A stretch of DNA of 39,752 nt from Candidatus Gastranaerophilales bacterium (GCA_944323945.1 CALUUL010000014.1:1-39752), one strand, 5' to 3'; positions 1 to 9,896 are shown, counted from the stretch's first letter. Numbers and translations: made by a program. The notes: generated by a model not told the origin, from the sequence alone.

Positions 1-785
1 TTATATTCCGATAAAAATATAGTTAAAGAAATATCTAAAATCTGCATTATTAATACAGATAGTTCAAGTAACAAATAATGCCCTCTTGTAACTTTATAAA
101 GTTCTTCACATTCATATTTATTACCGTTTATATTATTTTCTTCCAAATACAAATACATTTCATCGTTAGATAACGACGTTAATGAACAACAAACAGAAGA
201 ATCAGAAGATATTAAATCATTTTGCTTAAAAGACCTTGAACAAATAATAATTTTAACCTTTGCAAAATGAGAAAGATAATTTATAAAATCTAAGATATCC
301 TTTTGTGTATCCTTACTTCTCATATTTATTTCAAAAGAGTCAAATACAAAAAGCATTGGACAATTACAATATTTTATATAAGCATTTATTTTCTCAGAAA
401 AAATACTAGACTCAACTTTTGGGAGTATAATTTTTTTCTCATTATGATAAATAGAAAAATCCCTAAACATTGAAAGCAAAACATCATCAAGATTAATAGC
501 TTCCTGATATGAATTTCTGAATATTAAAACATTTTCATTAACAAAATCAAGAAAACAATCAGCAACATATGTTTTACCTGATCCCATAAAACCATTAAGT
601 ATAAAAATATTATCAGATGAATTTAAAAATCTTAGAATCTGAGAAAGAGCATCTATATTATGCTTTAATATAAAGCTATTTTCCCTATCTGAAATAAAAC
701 TTTCCAAGATAGTACCATCAACTTTTATACCATCTACAACCGTTTTATATATATCTTTTATGAAATTATAGTCCATATCTATCAT
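1..785 (-). CDS. STAND/AAA-type P-loop ATPase, 3' end beyond the window
   Basis: The reading frame is open from the start codon to the window edge, giving about 261 visible residues. A Walker A motif, GFMGSGKT, lies at residues 65-72. A Walker B-like hydrophobic strand ending in Asp (MLFVFDSFE) lies near 143-151. A sensor-1-like strand (IIICSRS) is near 179-185, followed by a LxxLSxDE segment and a TRGHYLLLEL segment that resembles the T-x-G-x-P-L helix of STAND ATPases. These suggest a signal-transduction ATPase with a missing C-terminal effector or sensor region. The start may be the ATG at 785 or the one at 776. No clear Shine-Dalgarno is seen, and a TATAAT lies immediately upstream of 785, which favours a very short leader or initiation at 776. 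The function is unknown. Confidence 0.75.
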   Translation of the reverse strand, partial: MIDMDYNFIKDIYKTVVDGIKVDGTILESFISDRENSFILKHNIDALSQILRFLNSSDNIFILNGFMGSGKTYVADCFLDFVNENVLIFRNSYQEAINLDDVLLSMFRDFSIYHNEKKIILPKVESSIFSEKINAYIKYCNCPMLFVFDSFEINMRSKDTQKDILDFINYLSHFAKVKIIICSRSFKQNDLISSDSSVCCSLTSLSNDEMYLYLEENNINGNKYECEELYKVTRGHYLLLELSVLIMQILDISLTIFLSEY

Positions 786-831
786 ATTATAATATAATTC
801 CACAACAACAATCTGTTAAACAGTTGATTTA

Positions 832-1173
832 TTACCACTTCTTAAAAACAAAAAATACAGCCAAAATTATAAAAGCAAAACCAACTAAATAGTTCCATCT
901 AAACTCTTCTTTAAGATATAAAACGGAGAAAACACTGAAAACAACTAAAGTAATAACCTCTTGTATTGTTTTTAACTGGGCTGCTGAGTAAAATTCATGC
1001 CCGATTCTATTTGCAGGGACTTGGAAACAGTACTCAAATAAAGCGATTCCCCAACTAACAAGAATTACAATCCATAATGCAGTATTTTTAAACTTTAAAT
1101 GCCCATACCAAGCAAAAGTCATAAATACATTTGATATTGTTAAAAGCATTATTGGTAAAAATTGTCTGTACAT
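832..1173 (-). CDS. DMT-family small membrane protein (DUF486/DMT_6-like)
   Basis: This 113-residue protein is almost entirely hydrophobic, with about four membrane segments. It has the features of the DUF486 branch of the drug/metabolite transporter superfamily: an N-terminal FAWYGHLKF segment, a central FEYCFQVPANRIGH segment, and a C-terminal helix ending in KKW. Members are single four-helix units, about half of a normal DMT permease, and their substrate is not established. The gene is followed on the same strand by the ATPase gene after 46 bases. There is no Shine-Dalgarno. Two overlapping TATAAT hexamers lie 6-11 bases upstream of the ATG, suggesting a very short or absent leader. The family assignment is fairly secure from the motif pattern. 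Confidence 0.8.
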   Translation of the reverse strand: MYRQFLPIMLLTISNVFMTFAWYGHLKFKNTALWIVILVSWGIALFEYCFQVPANRIGHEFYSAAQLKTIQEVITLVVFSVFSVLYLKEEFRWNYLVGFAFIILAVFFVFKKW

Positions 1174-1290
1174 AAAAAAATTATATTATAAAAAAAGAAC
1201 TTATACACTTTTTCCTAATACTATTTTTTGAGTTCAAATAATAATATAAATCAATAGTCTAATTTTAATAAATATACATTCACTGTATAA

Positions 1291-1319
1291 TTGAAATATT
1301 GGTTAAGTTAAGATATAAA
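1291..1319 (+). promoter_or_regulatory. Candidate sigma70-type promoter for the glycan cluster
   Basis: TTGAAA (1291-1296) is separated by 17 bases from TATAAA (1314-1319), about 110 bases upstream of the first glycosyltransferase start. The rest of 1174-1433 is AT-rich and contains no gene. A second TATAAT at 1380-1385 lacks a convincing -35 hexamer. Confidence 0.4.
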
Positions 1320-1433
1320 AAAGATTTTTTATTAGAATTTGAAATTTATATTCAGAGTCTAAGTATTCTAAGTTTATATTATAATATATTTGCGACATAA
1401 TTGAATACAAGTATTGCTTTTTTGGAGTTGAAT

Positions 1434-2408
1434 ATGCCAACACATAATCAAATAATTGAAAAAAAGACAAAAATAGAATTTGTATGCCTCACTTGTTGCA
1501 CATGTAAGAGACCCAAAATGTTGGAAAAATCATTAAATTCAATAAAAGAATTAATTATCCCACAAAATATACGAGTAGAAATTCTTGTTGTAGATAATGA
1601 TTCAGAAAAAAGTGCAGAGAAAACTGTAGAAAAAATAAAGCAAGAATTAAATATACCTATACATTATAAAATTGAAATAGAAAGAGGAATATCTAACGCA
1701 AGAAATAAAGCACTAGAGGAAGTTTTAGAACTTGGAGCAAGCCATATCTTATTTTTTGATGATGATGAAATACTTGATAGAAATTGTTTGATAGAACATA
1801 TTAATCTTTATCAAAACAATAAAGACACAGTAATAAGTACAGGACCTACAATAAATAAGTTTATAGATAAATTACCATCATATATAACAAAGCACTTGGT
1901 ATTCAAACAAAAAACATCAAAGAGAACAGGTCAAATAATAGATCACAGTGCATGCGGAAATGTATTTTTTCCTGTTTCCTTAATAAAAGATTATAATTTA
2001 AGGTTTTCTAAAGAATATACTTTTATGGGTGGAGAAGACGGTGATTTCTTTAAAAGAGCTTTTGCTTTAGGTTTTACAATTGTTTGGAACAATGAAGCTG
2101 TTATTTATGAAATGATATCAAAATCACGAGGAAACATTAATTGGATACTAAAAAAATGTTATTACAATGGTTATGCAGGAACAATGTTAAAAATAAAGGA
2201 TGAAAAAGATAACATAAAAAAATTCTTTATTATGTCCAAACAAATAGGCGTACTAATTATAAATAGTATTATATTGATTCCTTCAATTATTTTCGGATTA
2301 ACAAATTTTCTTAACATTCTTGGCATTATTATAAGAACAAAAGGGAAAATAGATGCTATTATAAAAACAAAACCAATTGATTTTTATAAGAATATATCTG
2401 GAGAATAA
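1434..2408 (+). CDS. GT2-family glycosyltransferase
   Basis: The protein has 324 residues and a GT-A fold. The N-terminal strand begins VCLTCCTCKRP, a nucleotide-binding VVDND follows near residues 53-57, then RGISNARNKAL, and the metal-binding DDD lies at about 109-111 in FFDDDE. A GGEDGDFF segment near the middle resembles the acceptor-side ED motif of GT2 enzymes. A hydrophobic helix pair near 270-300 probably anchors it to the inner membrane. An in-frame TTG at 1401 would lengthen the protein. The ATG at 1434 is chosen because GGAG at 1424-1427 sits six bases before it. It is the first gene of a plus-strand surface-glycan cluster. Donor and acceptor cannot be read from the sequence. Confidence 0.9.
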   Translation: MPTHNQIIEKKTKIEFVCLTCCTCKRPKMLEKSLNSIKELIIPQNIRVEILVVDNDSEKSAEKTVEKIKQELNIPIHYKIEIERGISNARNKALEEVLELGASHILFFDDDEILDRNCLIEHINLYQNNKDTVISTGPTINKFIDKLPSYITKHLVFKQKTSKRTGQIIDHSACGNVFFPVSLIKDYNLRFSKEYTFMGGEDGDFFKRAFALGFTIVWNNEAVIYEMISKSRGNINWILKKCYYNGYAGTMLKIKDEKDNIKKFFIMSKQIGVLIINSIILIPSIIFGLTNFLNILGIIIRTKGKIDAIIKTKPIDFYKNISGE

Positions 2409-2435
2409 GTTTTCGTGATAAAAGAAGAGGATAAA

Positions 2436-3266
2436 ATGCCTAAAGTTTCAGTTTTAACACCACTATATAATACAAACCACAAATTTTTAAAAGAGATGAT
2501 TGAATCAATACTTAATCAAACTTTTGATGATTTTGAATTTATCCTTTTAAATGATTCTCCCAATAATAAAGAGCTCAAGGATATTGTTCTTTCATACAAA
2601 GATAATAGAATTATATATATTGAGAACAAAGAAAATATTGGAATATCAAAAAGCCGCAATAAGCTTTTAGAATTAGCAAAAGGAGAATATATCGCCATTT
2701 TTGATCACGATGATATATCTTTACCTCAAAGATTAGAAAAACAAGTTAATTTCCTTGATAAAAATCCTAAAATTGGAGTTGTTGGTTCTAATATTATAAA
2801 ATACAGTAATAAGAGAAAATCAAATAATCCTGAAAAGAATCTTGATATAAAAATAAATTTAGTGGCAAGAGGTTGTATTATTTTACATAGCACAGTTATG
2901 ATAAGAAAATCTCTACTTACAGAAAATGGAATAAAATGGGAAGAATACTATTCTCCTTGTGAAGACTATATGTTATTTGCAGAACTTATTGATAAAACAA
3001 TGTTTTATAACATACAAGAGCCATTACTAATTTATAGAGATCACGAGAATAATACAAGCCATAACCAATCCAAAATAATGGAAGATAAAGAGAACATCAT
3101 AAAAAATATTTTATATAAAAAATATCCTTATTATGCATCGTTTCCAAGCAATAATTCGGGTTTATACCTATTTGGATTTATCCCAATTATAAAGAAAATA
3201 AAAATTGGAAATAGGACTAAATATTTACTTTTTGGTAAAATACCACTCTTAAAAATTATCAAATAA
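2436..3266 (+). CDS. GT2-family glycosyltransferase with IP-LLKI tail
   Basis: The protein has 276 residues. The GT-A domain opens with MPKVSVLTPLYN, followed by NIGISKSRNKLL and the DxD-type motif FDHDD at about 89-93. The middle carries SPCEDYMLF, the usual ED acceptor motif. The last about 30 residues contain two copies of a hydrophobic-basic segment (LFGFIPIIKKIKI and LLFGKIPLLKI), a tail seen in many lipopolysaccharide or capsule glycosyltransferases and likely membrane-associating. An upstream in-frame GTG at 2415 is possible. The ATG at 2436 is preferred because GAAGAGG at 2424-2430 is spaced five bases from it. It follows the previous gene by 27 bases and is probably cotranscribed. 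Confidence 0.9.
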   Translation: MPKVSVLTPLYNTNHKFLKEMIESILNQTFDDFEFILLNDSPNNKELKDIVLSYKDNRIIYIENKENIGISKSRNKLLELAKGEYIAIFDHDDISLPQRLEKQVNFLDKNPKIGVVGSNIIKYSNKRKSNNPEKNLDIKINLVARGCIILHSTVMIRKSLLTENGIKWEEYYSPCEDYMLFAELIDKTMFYNIQEPLLIYRDHENNTSHNQSKIMEDKENIIKNILYKKYPYYASFPSNNSGLYLFGFIPIIKKIKIGNRTKYLLFGKIPLLKIIK

Positions 3267-3329
3267 AAGAATATAAAATATTACCGTGTTAGTATTTTAA
3301 TTATAATTAAATAAGAATAAAGGATAGTT

Positions 3330-4460
3330 ATGATAAATTTTAATGTTCCAACATTTACCTCAAAAACAACAGAATATATTATAGATGTATTTAAAGAAAA
3401 ACACGCTTCTGGAGATGGCAAATATACAAAACTCTGCAACCAATGGTTCAAAAAGAACTATAACTTAAATCAAGCTTTACTTGTTCACTCAGGTACTGCG
3501 GCATTAGAAATGGCTGCTATACTATCTGATTTAGATGCAGGTGATGAAGTAATTATGCCTTCTTATACATTCTGTTCTACTGCAAATGCTTTTCTACTAG
3601 CTGGTGCTACACCTGTCTTTATTGATATTCGCCCTGATACATTAAATATTGATGAAACATTAATAGAACAAGCAATCACAAACAAAACAAAAGCAATTGT
3701 TCCTGTTCACTATGCAGGTGTTGGCTGTGAAATGGATAAAATATTAGAAATTGCGAAAAAATATAATTTATTGGTAATTGAAGATGCAGCACAAGCATTT
3801 GACAGTAAATATAAAGGAAAAAGATTAGGTACCATTGGGGATATGGGTTGTTTTAGTTTTCACGAAACTAAAAATGTTATGTCTGGCGAAGGTGGTCTTT
3901 TTGTAACTAATAACGAAACTTATACAGAAAGAGCTGAAATTATAAGAGAAAAAGGTACAAACAGAAGTAAATTTTTTAGAGGTCAGGTAGATAAATATAC
4001 TTGGGTTGATAAAGGTTCTTCTTACCTCCCTAGTGATGTTATCGCGGCATATTTATATTCTATTCTTGAAATTGAACAAGATATTCAAGAAAAAAGAAAA
4101 TATGTATGGAATTTATACAACAATGCTTTTGAAGGTTTAGAAAAAGAAGGAAAAGTAAGACGTCCTATAATACCTGAATATTGTACCAACAATGCACATA
4201 TGTTTTATCTTCTATTTAATGACCTAAAAACAAGAACCAATTTCATTTCATACTTAAAAGAAAATAACATCTATGCTCCTTTTCATTATATTCCACTTCA
4301 CAGTTCTCCAGCAGGCAGTAAATATTGTAAAACAAGCTCAAAAATGGATATAACAAATAACATTTCAGATACTTTAGTTAGGTTACCGCTTTACTATGAT
4401 ATAAAAGAAGAAGAAATTGACAAGATTATATCTACAGTTATGAATTTTTGGAGAAATTAA
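3330..4460 (+). CDS. wecE: dTDP-4-amino-4,6-dideoxygalactose transaminase
   Basis: This PLP-dependent sugar aminotransferase of the DegT/DnrJ/EryC1/StrS family has 376 residues, the length of the E. coli WecE (RffA) protein. It carries the PLP-lysine motif FHETKN with the lysine at residue 181, the position of the catalytic lysine reported for E. coli WecE. The VIEDAAQAFDS strand supplies the Asp that contacts the pyridine nitrogen. It should transfer an amino group from glutamate to dTDP-4-keto-6-deoxy-D-glucose, giving dTDP-Fuc4N. RmlA and RmlB, which make the substrate, are not in the window. AAGGA precedes the ATG. The stop overlaps the next start by one base (TAATG), implying translational coupling to the fused glycosyltransferase-acetyltransferase. 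The exact product stereochemistry is inferred. Confidence 0.88.
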   Translation: MINFNVPTFTSKTTEYIIDVFKEKHASGDGKYTKLCNQWFKKNYNLNQALLVHSGTAALEMAAILSDLDAGDEVIMPSYTFCSTANAFLLAGATPVFIDIRPDTLNIDETLIEQAITNKTKAIVPVHYAGVGCEMDKILEIAKKYNLLVIEDAAQAFDSKYKGKRLGTIGDMGCFSFHETKNVMSGEGGLFVTNNETYTERAEIIREKGTNRSKFFRGQVDKYTWVDKGSSYLPSDVIAAYLYSILEIEQDIQEKRKYVWNLYNNAFEGLEKEGKVRRPIIPEYCTNNAHMFYLLFNDLKTRTNFISYLKENNIYAPFHYIPLHSSPAGSKYCKTSSKMDITNNISDTLVRLPLYYDIKEEEIDKIISTVMNFWRN

Positions 4461-6298
4461 TGAATATTTTTAGATGGGAAGATAATAAACTAAAATTATT
4501 CAATACTACTTTATTTAAAATTTCAAAGAATAAAAAAGGTGTTGGAATTTATATATTAGGAATTTGTACTTGGCTAATAAGAAACAATATTACAAAATTA
4601 GCAGAAAGAATCAATAATAATTCAGATTTTGATATGAAAAATTTTGATGATGATATTTCTAAGCTAATAGATGCACCAACAACGAAGTTAAATGATTTTT
4701 CAGAAAATAAAATAGCATATCTTGCAACAGAATTATATGATGTAGGTGGTCATACAAAATGTATAAAGTCATTAATTGAATCATTCGCCGAGGATTATAA
4801 ACAATCTCTATTTCTTACAAGATTAGATAGCACAAATAATAATGCAAAAGAAACAGTAAAATCTATTGAAAAATATTCAAGAATAGATGGATTCAATGAA
4901 AATTATTTATTTTTTAATAAACAAGTTTTTCTTTTATACAACAAAATAGTTAATTTTGGAGCAAAAACACTCTTTGTTTTTATTCATCCAGATGACATAA
5001 CCGCAACTGCTGTTCTATCATTAATAAAAAGCACAACTAATATAGGTATAATATTTTTCAATCACGCATCTCATTATCCTTGTTTAGGAATGACTTTTGC
5101 AGACTTAATTTTGGAAGGAATGCCATCAACATTAAAAATAACAAATGAAAAAAGACATTTATATAATACTAAAATTATCGGATTACAATCATTAAAAGAA
5201 GGCGAAACAAAATATTATTCTAAAGAAGAATTAACTAAAGTAAGAGAAAATTTTGGAATAAAAGAGAATGAACTGATGACAATATCTGGAGGTGCAGCCT
5301 ATAAATTTTTTGAAGAAAATTCATCAAAATACTTTAATATGATAAAAGAACTTCTAAAAGAAAAAATAAATTTAAAGCATATTATTATGATTAGCTTAGA
5401 TAAGAAATCAAAAACGATAATAGATAATATATTCTCAGACGCTGAAGAAGAAAGAAAAAGACTAATTATAACACCTTTATCAAAGGATTACGAAAAATTT
5501 TTCCAAGCAGCAGATTTATACATTGATAGCTTTCCAGTATCAAGTGCACTTACACAAATAGATTTAATGAGATTAAAGGTAGCAAGTATCGTAAAAATAA
5601 ACAAAGAAAAGCCTGAATGGTCTTTTCATGAATATATGCCTCCTAATTATCCATATATGTTTGAATCTGTTGAAGATTTTAAAAACGGAATTATAGATTT
5701 ACTTGATAACCCACAAAAAAGAGAGTCTTTAATAAAAAACAACTATAATTATTGGCTAAATACATATGAAAGTAATTGCGTAAAACAAAAATATATTAAA
5801 TATATTAATGAAGTAATAGATGATATTAAACTGGAAAATTTCATAAATCTTGATTATGAATTACAAATGGAAACAAGGAACTGGAGGAATTCGGAAAATG
5901 TTGCAAAATACTTTAAAATTCCTTATATAGAAGAAAATGTTCATAAACAATGGCTTGAAAGCCTTAAAGAAACATATCCTCGTAATGTAGCATTTATGAT
6001 ATCTGATAATAATGAATATATAGGAGTAACATATTTCCATTCCATAAATTACAAAAGTAAAGAAGCAGATTGGGGAATATATATTTACAATGAAAACAAA
6101 AGAGGGCAAGGAATTGGAGAAAAAGCACTTCGCTTATCAATTGAATATGCAAAACAAGTTTTACATCTAAAAAGAATTTATCTAGATGTTTTGAATCACA
6201 ATAAACGAGCAATTAATTTGTATGAGAAAATTGGTTTCAAATTAACCGATAAAAGTGATGATATTTTTTTAAGATACAAATTAGACATAGTAGAGTAA
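4460..6298 (+). CDS. Glycosyltransferase fused to a GNAT N-acetyltransferase
   Basis: The protein has 612 residues and two parts. Residues about 80-455 look like a GT-B glycosyltransferase: ATELYDVGGHTK near 88-100, a C-terminal Rossmann half with IITPLSKDYEKFF, and DSFPVSSA starting at about 356 in the donor-binding position. Residues about 465-610 are a GNAT domain that opens with ETRNWRNSENV, has a DWGIYI strand, the acetyl-CoA loop RGQGIGEKAL, and the usual NxxAINLYEKIGF end. The opening resembles PseH-type acetyltransferases that act on 4-amino sugars. The N-terminus has a basic-hydrophobic KLKLFNTTLFKI segment. Start choice: GGAG at 4450-4453 is six bases before the ATG at 4460, preferred over the TTG at 4448. 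Next to wecE, the GNAT half plausibly acetylates the 4-amine and the GT half transfers the sugar. This is inference. Confidence 0.85.
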   Translation: MNIFRWEDNKLKLFNTTLFKISKNKKGVGIYILGICTWLIRNNITKLAERINNNSDFDMKNFDDDISKLIDAPTTKLNDFSENKIAYLATELYDVGGHTKCIKSLIESFAEDYKQSLFLTRLDSTNNNAKETVKSIEKYSRIDGFNENYLFFNKQVFLLYNKIVNFGAKTLFVFIHPDDITATAVLSLIKSTTNIGIIFFNHASHYPCLGMTFADLILEGMPSTLKITNEKRHLYNTKIIGLQSLKEGETKYYSKEELTKVRENFGIKENELMTISGGAAYKFFEENSSKYFNMIKELLKEKINLKHIIMISLDKKSKTIIDNIFSDAEEERKRLIITPLSKDYEKFFQAADLYIDSFPVSSALTQIDLMRLKVASIVKINKEKPEWSFHEYMPPNYPYMFESVEDFKNGIIDLLDNPQKRESLIKNNYNYWLNTYESNCVKQKYIKYINEVIDDIKLENFINLDYELQMETRNWRNSENVAKYFKIPYIEENVHKQWLESLKETYPRNVAFMISDNNEYIGVTYFHSINYKSKEADWGIYIYNENKRGQGIGEKALRLSIEYAKQVLHLKRIYLDVLNHNKRAINLYEKIGFKLTDKSDDIFLRYKLDIVE

Positions 6299-6311
6299 AT
6301 AATGAAAAGGT

Positions 6312-6333
6312 AAAATATTGATATATTTTTTTT
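6312..6333 (+). terminator. Weak AT-only hairpin with T run
   Basis: AAAATAT (6312-6318) can pair with ATATTTT (6323-6329) across a four-base loop, and four more T follow. The stem has no G or C, so termination would be weak. It lies in the 86-base gap between two glycan genes. Confidence 0.3.
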
Positions 6334-6384
6334 AATTAATGAAAATATGTAATCAATAAATAAGCTTTATAGAAATTGTAAAAG

Positions 6385-7410
6385 ATGAAAAATAAAATAA
6401 AAAATATATTATTAATTCTTCTATTATCAATTATTCCAATAAAGAAGTGGAGAAAAAAACTTAAAATAATGAGAATACTATGCTTTGTTGAAAGAAAGTA
6501 TCCTAACTCAATATTTTTTGTCACCCCACAAGCTGGTATTGGTGAGTTTACTCAATCCATTTGTTTGCTCAAAAATCTCAAACAAATGATAAGTAAAAAT
6601 ATTGTTATTTTAACTAATAGAAATACAGAAAAACAAATATGTGAATTGTACAACGATGTTGTAGATTGTTTTTTCTGTGACAATTTAAAGTTAGCAAGTG
6701 AAGATGAACTACCTGTAAACTTATTAGAACAACGAATTTATCCTTTGTATAAATTACCCCAAAGCAAGGATATAAAAAGAGACAATGACATGGATTTTAG
6801 AAGGGACTTTTTTCACTTACCTAAAAATTCACCTATATATAAGATAACACCCTCAAGACCTCAGAATACAAATAAAAATTTTGAAAAGTTAGAAATGCTG
6901 ATGAAAAACTATAAAGTTGTATTTATATTCCCTGACGCTAACACTTTTGATTCGAGTGTTTTGACAACCAATGATTGGATACAAATTGCTCAAGAACTGG
7001 AAAAATTAGGTTATAAATGTATTTTTAATAGTTCAAATAAATATGCTAATTATGAAACCTGCTTTTTATCTATAAAAGAAACAATATATTTAGCCTCATT
7101 GGCAAAAAAAATTATAGCATTCCGTTCTGGAATTTCTGAATTATTAGCGATAACAACAAAGTGTAAAATGTTATTATTATATCCTAACGGGACAACACAC
7201 TTTTTTTCACAAAAATTAAATATTTCTATTAAAGATTATGAAGAACGATTTAAAAAAGGACCATTCCTTGCAGATAATAGATATTCTCCAACAATAAATT
7301 GTTTTATGATAACCTCTATTGCCAAAAATTTTGACAGACCAGACTGTAAAGACTTTTATTATGATTTCAATATTGAAAAACTTTTAAAATTTATAACAGA
7401 TGAATTATAA
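6385..7410 (+). CDS. Putative GT-B glycosyltransferase (GT9/heptosyltransferase-like)
   Basis: The protein has 341 residues and is only distantly recognisable. The N-terminus is hydrophobic then strongly basic (LLLSIIPIKKWRKKLK), a membrane-associating signature of surface-glycan transferases. A glycine-containing loop after the first strand (FVTPQAGIGEFTQS) resembles the GxGDxL loop of ADP-heptose transferases. Near the C-terminus, KIIAFRSGISELLA resembles the donor-site GxSG-like loop of GT9 enzymes, and LLYPNGTTHFFS follows. No catalytic residue can be assigned. It is the last gene of the cluster, with no strong Shine-Dalgarno before the ATG. An alternative is a related GT-B superfamily protein with another role. 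Confidence 0.7.
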   Translation: MKNKIKNILLILLLSIIPIKKWRKKLKIMRILCFVERKYPNSIFFVTPQAGIGEFTQSICLLKNLKQMISKNIVILTNRNTEKQICELYNDVVDCFFCDNLKLASEDELPVNLLEQRIYPLYKLPQSKDIKRDNDMDFRRDFFHLPKNSPIYKITPSRPQNTNKNFEKLEMLMKNYKVVFIFPDANTFDSSVLTTNDWIQIAQELEKLGYKCIFNSSNKYANYETCFLSIKETIYLASLAKKIIAFRSGISELLAITTKCKMLLLYPNGTTHFFSQKLNISIKDYEERFKKGPFLADNRYSPTINCFMITSIAKNFDRPDCKDFYYDFNIEKLLKFITDEL

Positions 7411-7554
7411 AGAAAAAGAAGATACCATATGAAAAAACTTACAATATAATCTTTTCTATAGGACAGTTGGTTTGTATATGAAAAAAGTACGAATCAGATG
7501 CTAATAAGGACTTTTTGATTGACTTACTAATACAAGTTTTGAAAATCTAAATAA
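7411..7554. other. Intergenic stretch without a gene
   Basis: This AT-rich spacer lies between the last glycan gene and the terminator hairpin. Only reading frames of fewer than ten codons occur, for example an ATG at 7430 followed by an early stop. I see no RNA gene or promoter I would defend. Confidence 0.5.
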
Positions 7555-7587
7555 AGAGGAGAGTTCAAATAAACTCTCCTCTCTTTT
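7555..7587. terminator. Bidirectional terminator between glycan cluster and groESL
   Basis: An 11-bp perfect stem, AGAGGAGAGTT (7555-7565) with AACTCTCCTCT (7572-7582), encloses a six-base loop. On plus it is followed by CTTTT, and on minus by TTTATTT. It can end the plus-strand glycan cluster. Read from the other side, it can end groESL transcripts that have passed the 99-bp repeats. Confidence 0.75.
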
Positions 7588-7601
7588 GGGTATATAATTA
7601 C

Positions 7602-7857
7602 CGAATTTCATTCGTCCGTAATTTCGCTGTCTTGAAATTACTTTTCGCTCGTTGCTGGCGTTGCCTTCACTTCGTTGTCGGCAACTTCGCACTCGCTTAT
7701 CGAATTTCATTCGTCCGTAATTTCGCTGTCTTGAAATTACTTTTCGCTCGTTGCTGGCGTTGCCTTCACTTCGTTGTCGGCAACTTCGCACTCGCTTATC
7801 GAATTTCATTCGTCCGTAATTTCGCTGTCTTGAAATTACTTTTCGCTCGTTGCTGGC
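7602..7857. repeat. Perfect 99-bp tandem repeat, 2.6 copies, abutting groEL
   Basis: Units start at 7602, 7701 and 7800. The first two are identical over 99 bases, and the third matches for 58 bases and then breaks two bases before the groEL stop codon. The unit is 46 of 99 G+C, clearly richer than its surroundings. Each unit has potential stem-loops: GTAATTTC with GAAATTAC (8 bp), GTTGCC with GGCAAC (6 bp), and CGAAT with ATTCG (5 bp). Because 99 is a multiple of three, open frames run through it on both strands, but these are repeat artefacts. The repeat lies in the 3' untranslated part of the groEL transcript. Confidence 0.95.
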
Positions 7858-7858
7858 A

Positions 7859-9511
<1,653 letters not shown>

Positions 9512-9535
9512 TTATTTACCTCTTAATAAAATTTA

Positions 9536-9823
9536 CTACTCAATTACACCTAAAACATCAGAAACTGACATTATTTTTAATGTTTCATCTGAAACTTTTA
9601 CATCAGTACCTGCATATTTTGCAAAAAGAACAATCTCTCCAACTTTTACATCCATTGGTTCACGATCACCTTTTTCTGTCATTTTACCTGTTCCTACTGC
9701 AATTACTTCTCCTTTTTGAGATTTTTCTTTTGCACTGTCAGGTATAAATATACCGCCTGATGTTTGTTCTGCATCTTCAATAACTTTAATAACAATTTTG
9801 TCACCTAATGGTCTTATTGTCAT
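9536..9823 (-). CDS. groS: Co-chaperonin GroES
   Basis: The protein has 95 residues, typical of GroES. It starts with MTIRPLGDKIVIKV and has the mobile loop with SGGIFIPDSAKEKSQKGEV, followed by the roof-loop region and a VLGVIE end. It caps the GroEL ring. The ATG is preceded by AGGAGG seven bases upstream, a strong ribosome-binding site. It is the first gene of the groES-groEL operon. Confidence 0.98.
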   Translation of the reverse strand: MTIRPLGDKIVIKVIEDAEQTSGGIFIPDSAKEKSQKGEVIAVGTGKMTEKGDREPMDVKVGEIVLFAKYAGTDVKVSDETLKIMSVSDVLGVIE

Positions 9824-9869
9824 AATATGTCCTCCTTTTATAATTACTTATCTCCCTTATCACTATTTA

Positions 9870-9896
9870 TTTATACAACTGAATTCCCTTTTTCAA
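9870..9896 (-). promoter_or_regulatory. Candidate groES promoter
   Basis: On minus, TTGAAA (9896-9891) is followed 15 bases later by TATAAA (9875-9870). An overlapping TAAATA (9873-9868) gives the standard 17-base spacing. No CIRCE element (TTAGCACTC-N9-GAGTGCTAA) is visible, so HrcA control is not supported by the sequence. Confidence 0.35.

Noticed and set aside
3267..3329. Terminator between the second GT2 gene and wecE
   Set aside because: The possible AT-only stem near 3280-3300 has a bulge and no good T run, so I did not list it.
7501..7809. Minus-strand open frame of 102 codons across the repeat
   Set aside because: Same repeat artefact on the other strand, running through the terminator hairpin.
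7602..7857. Possible CRISPR array
   Set aside because: The 99-bp units are directly adjacent with no variable spacers, and no cas genes are nearby.
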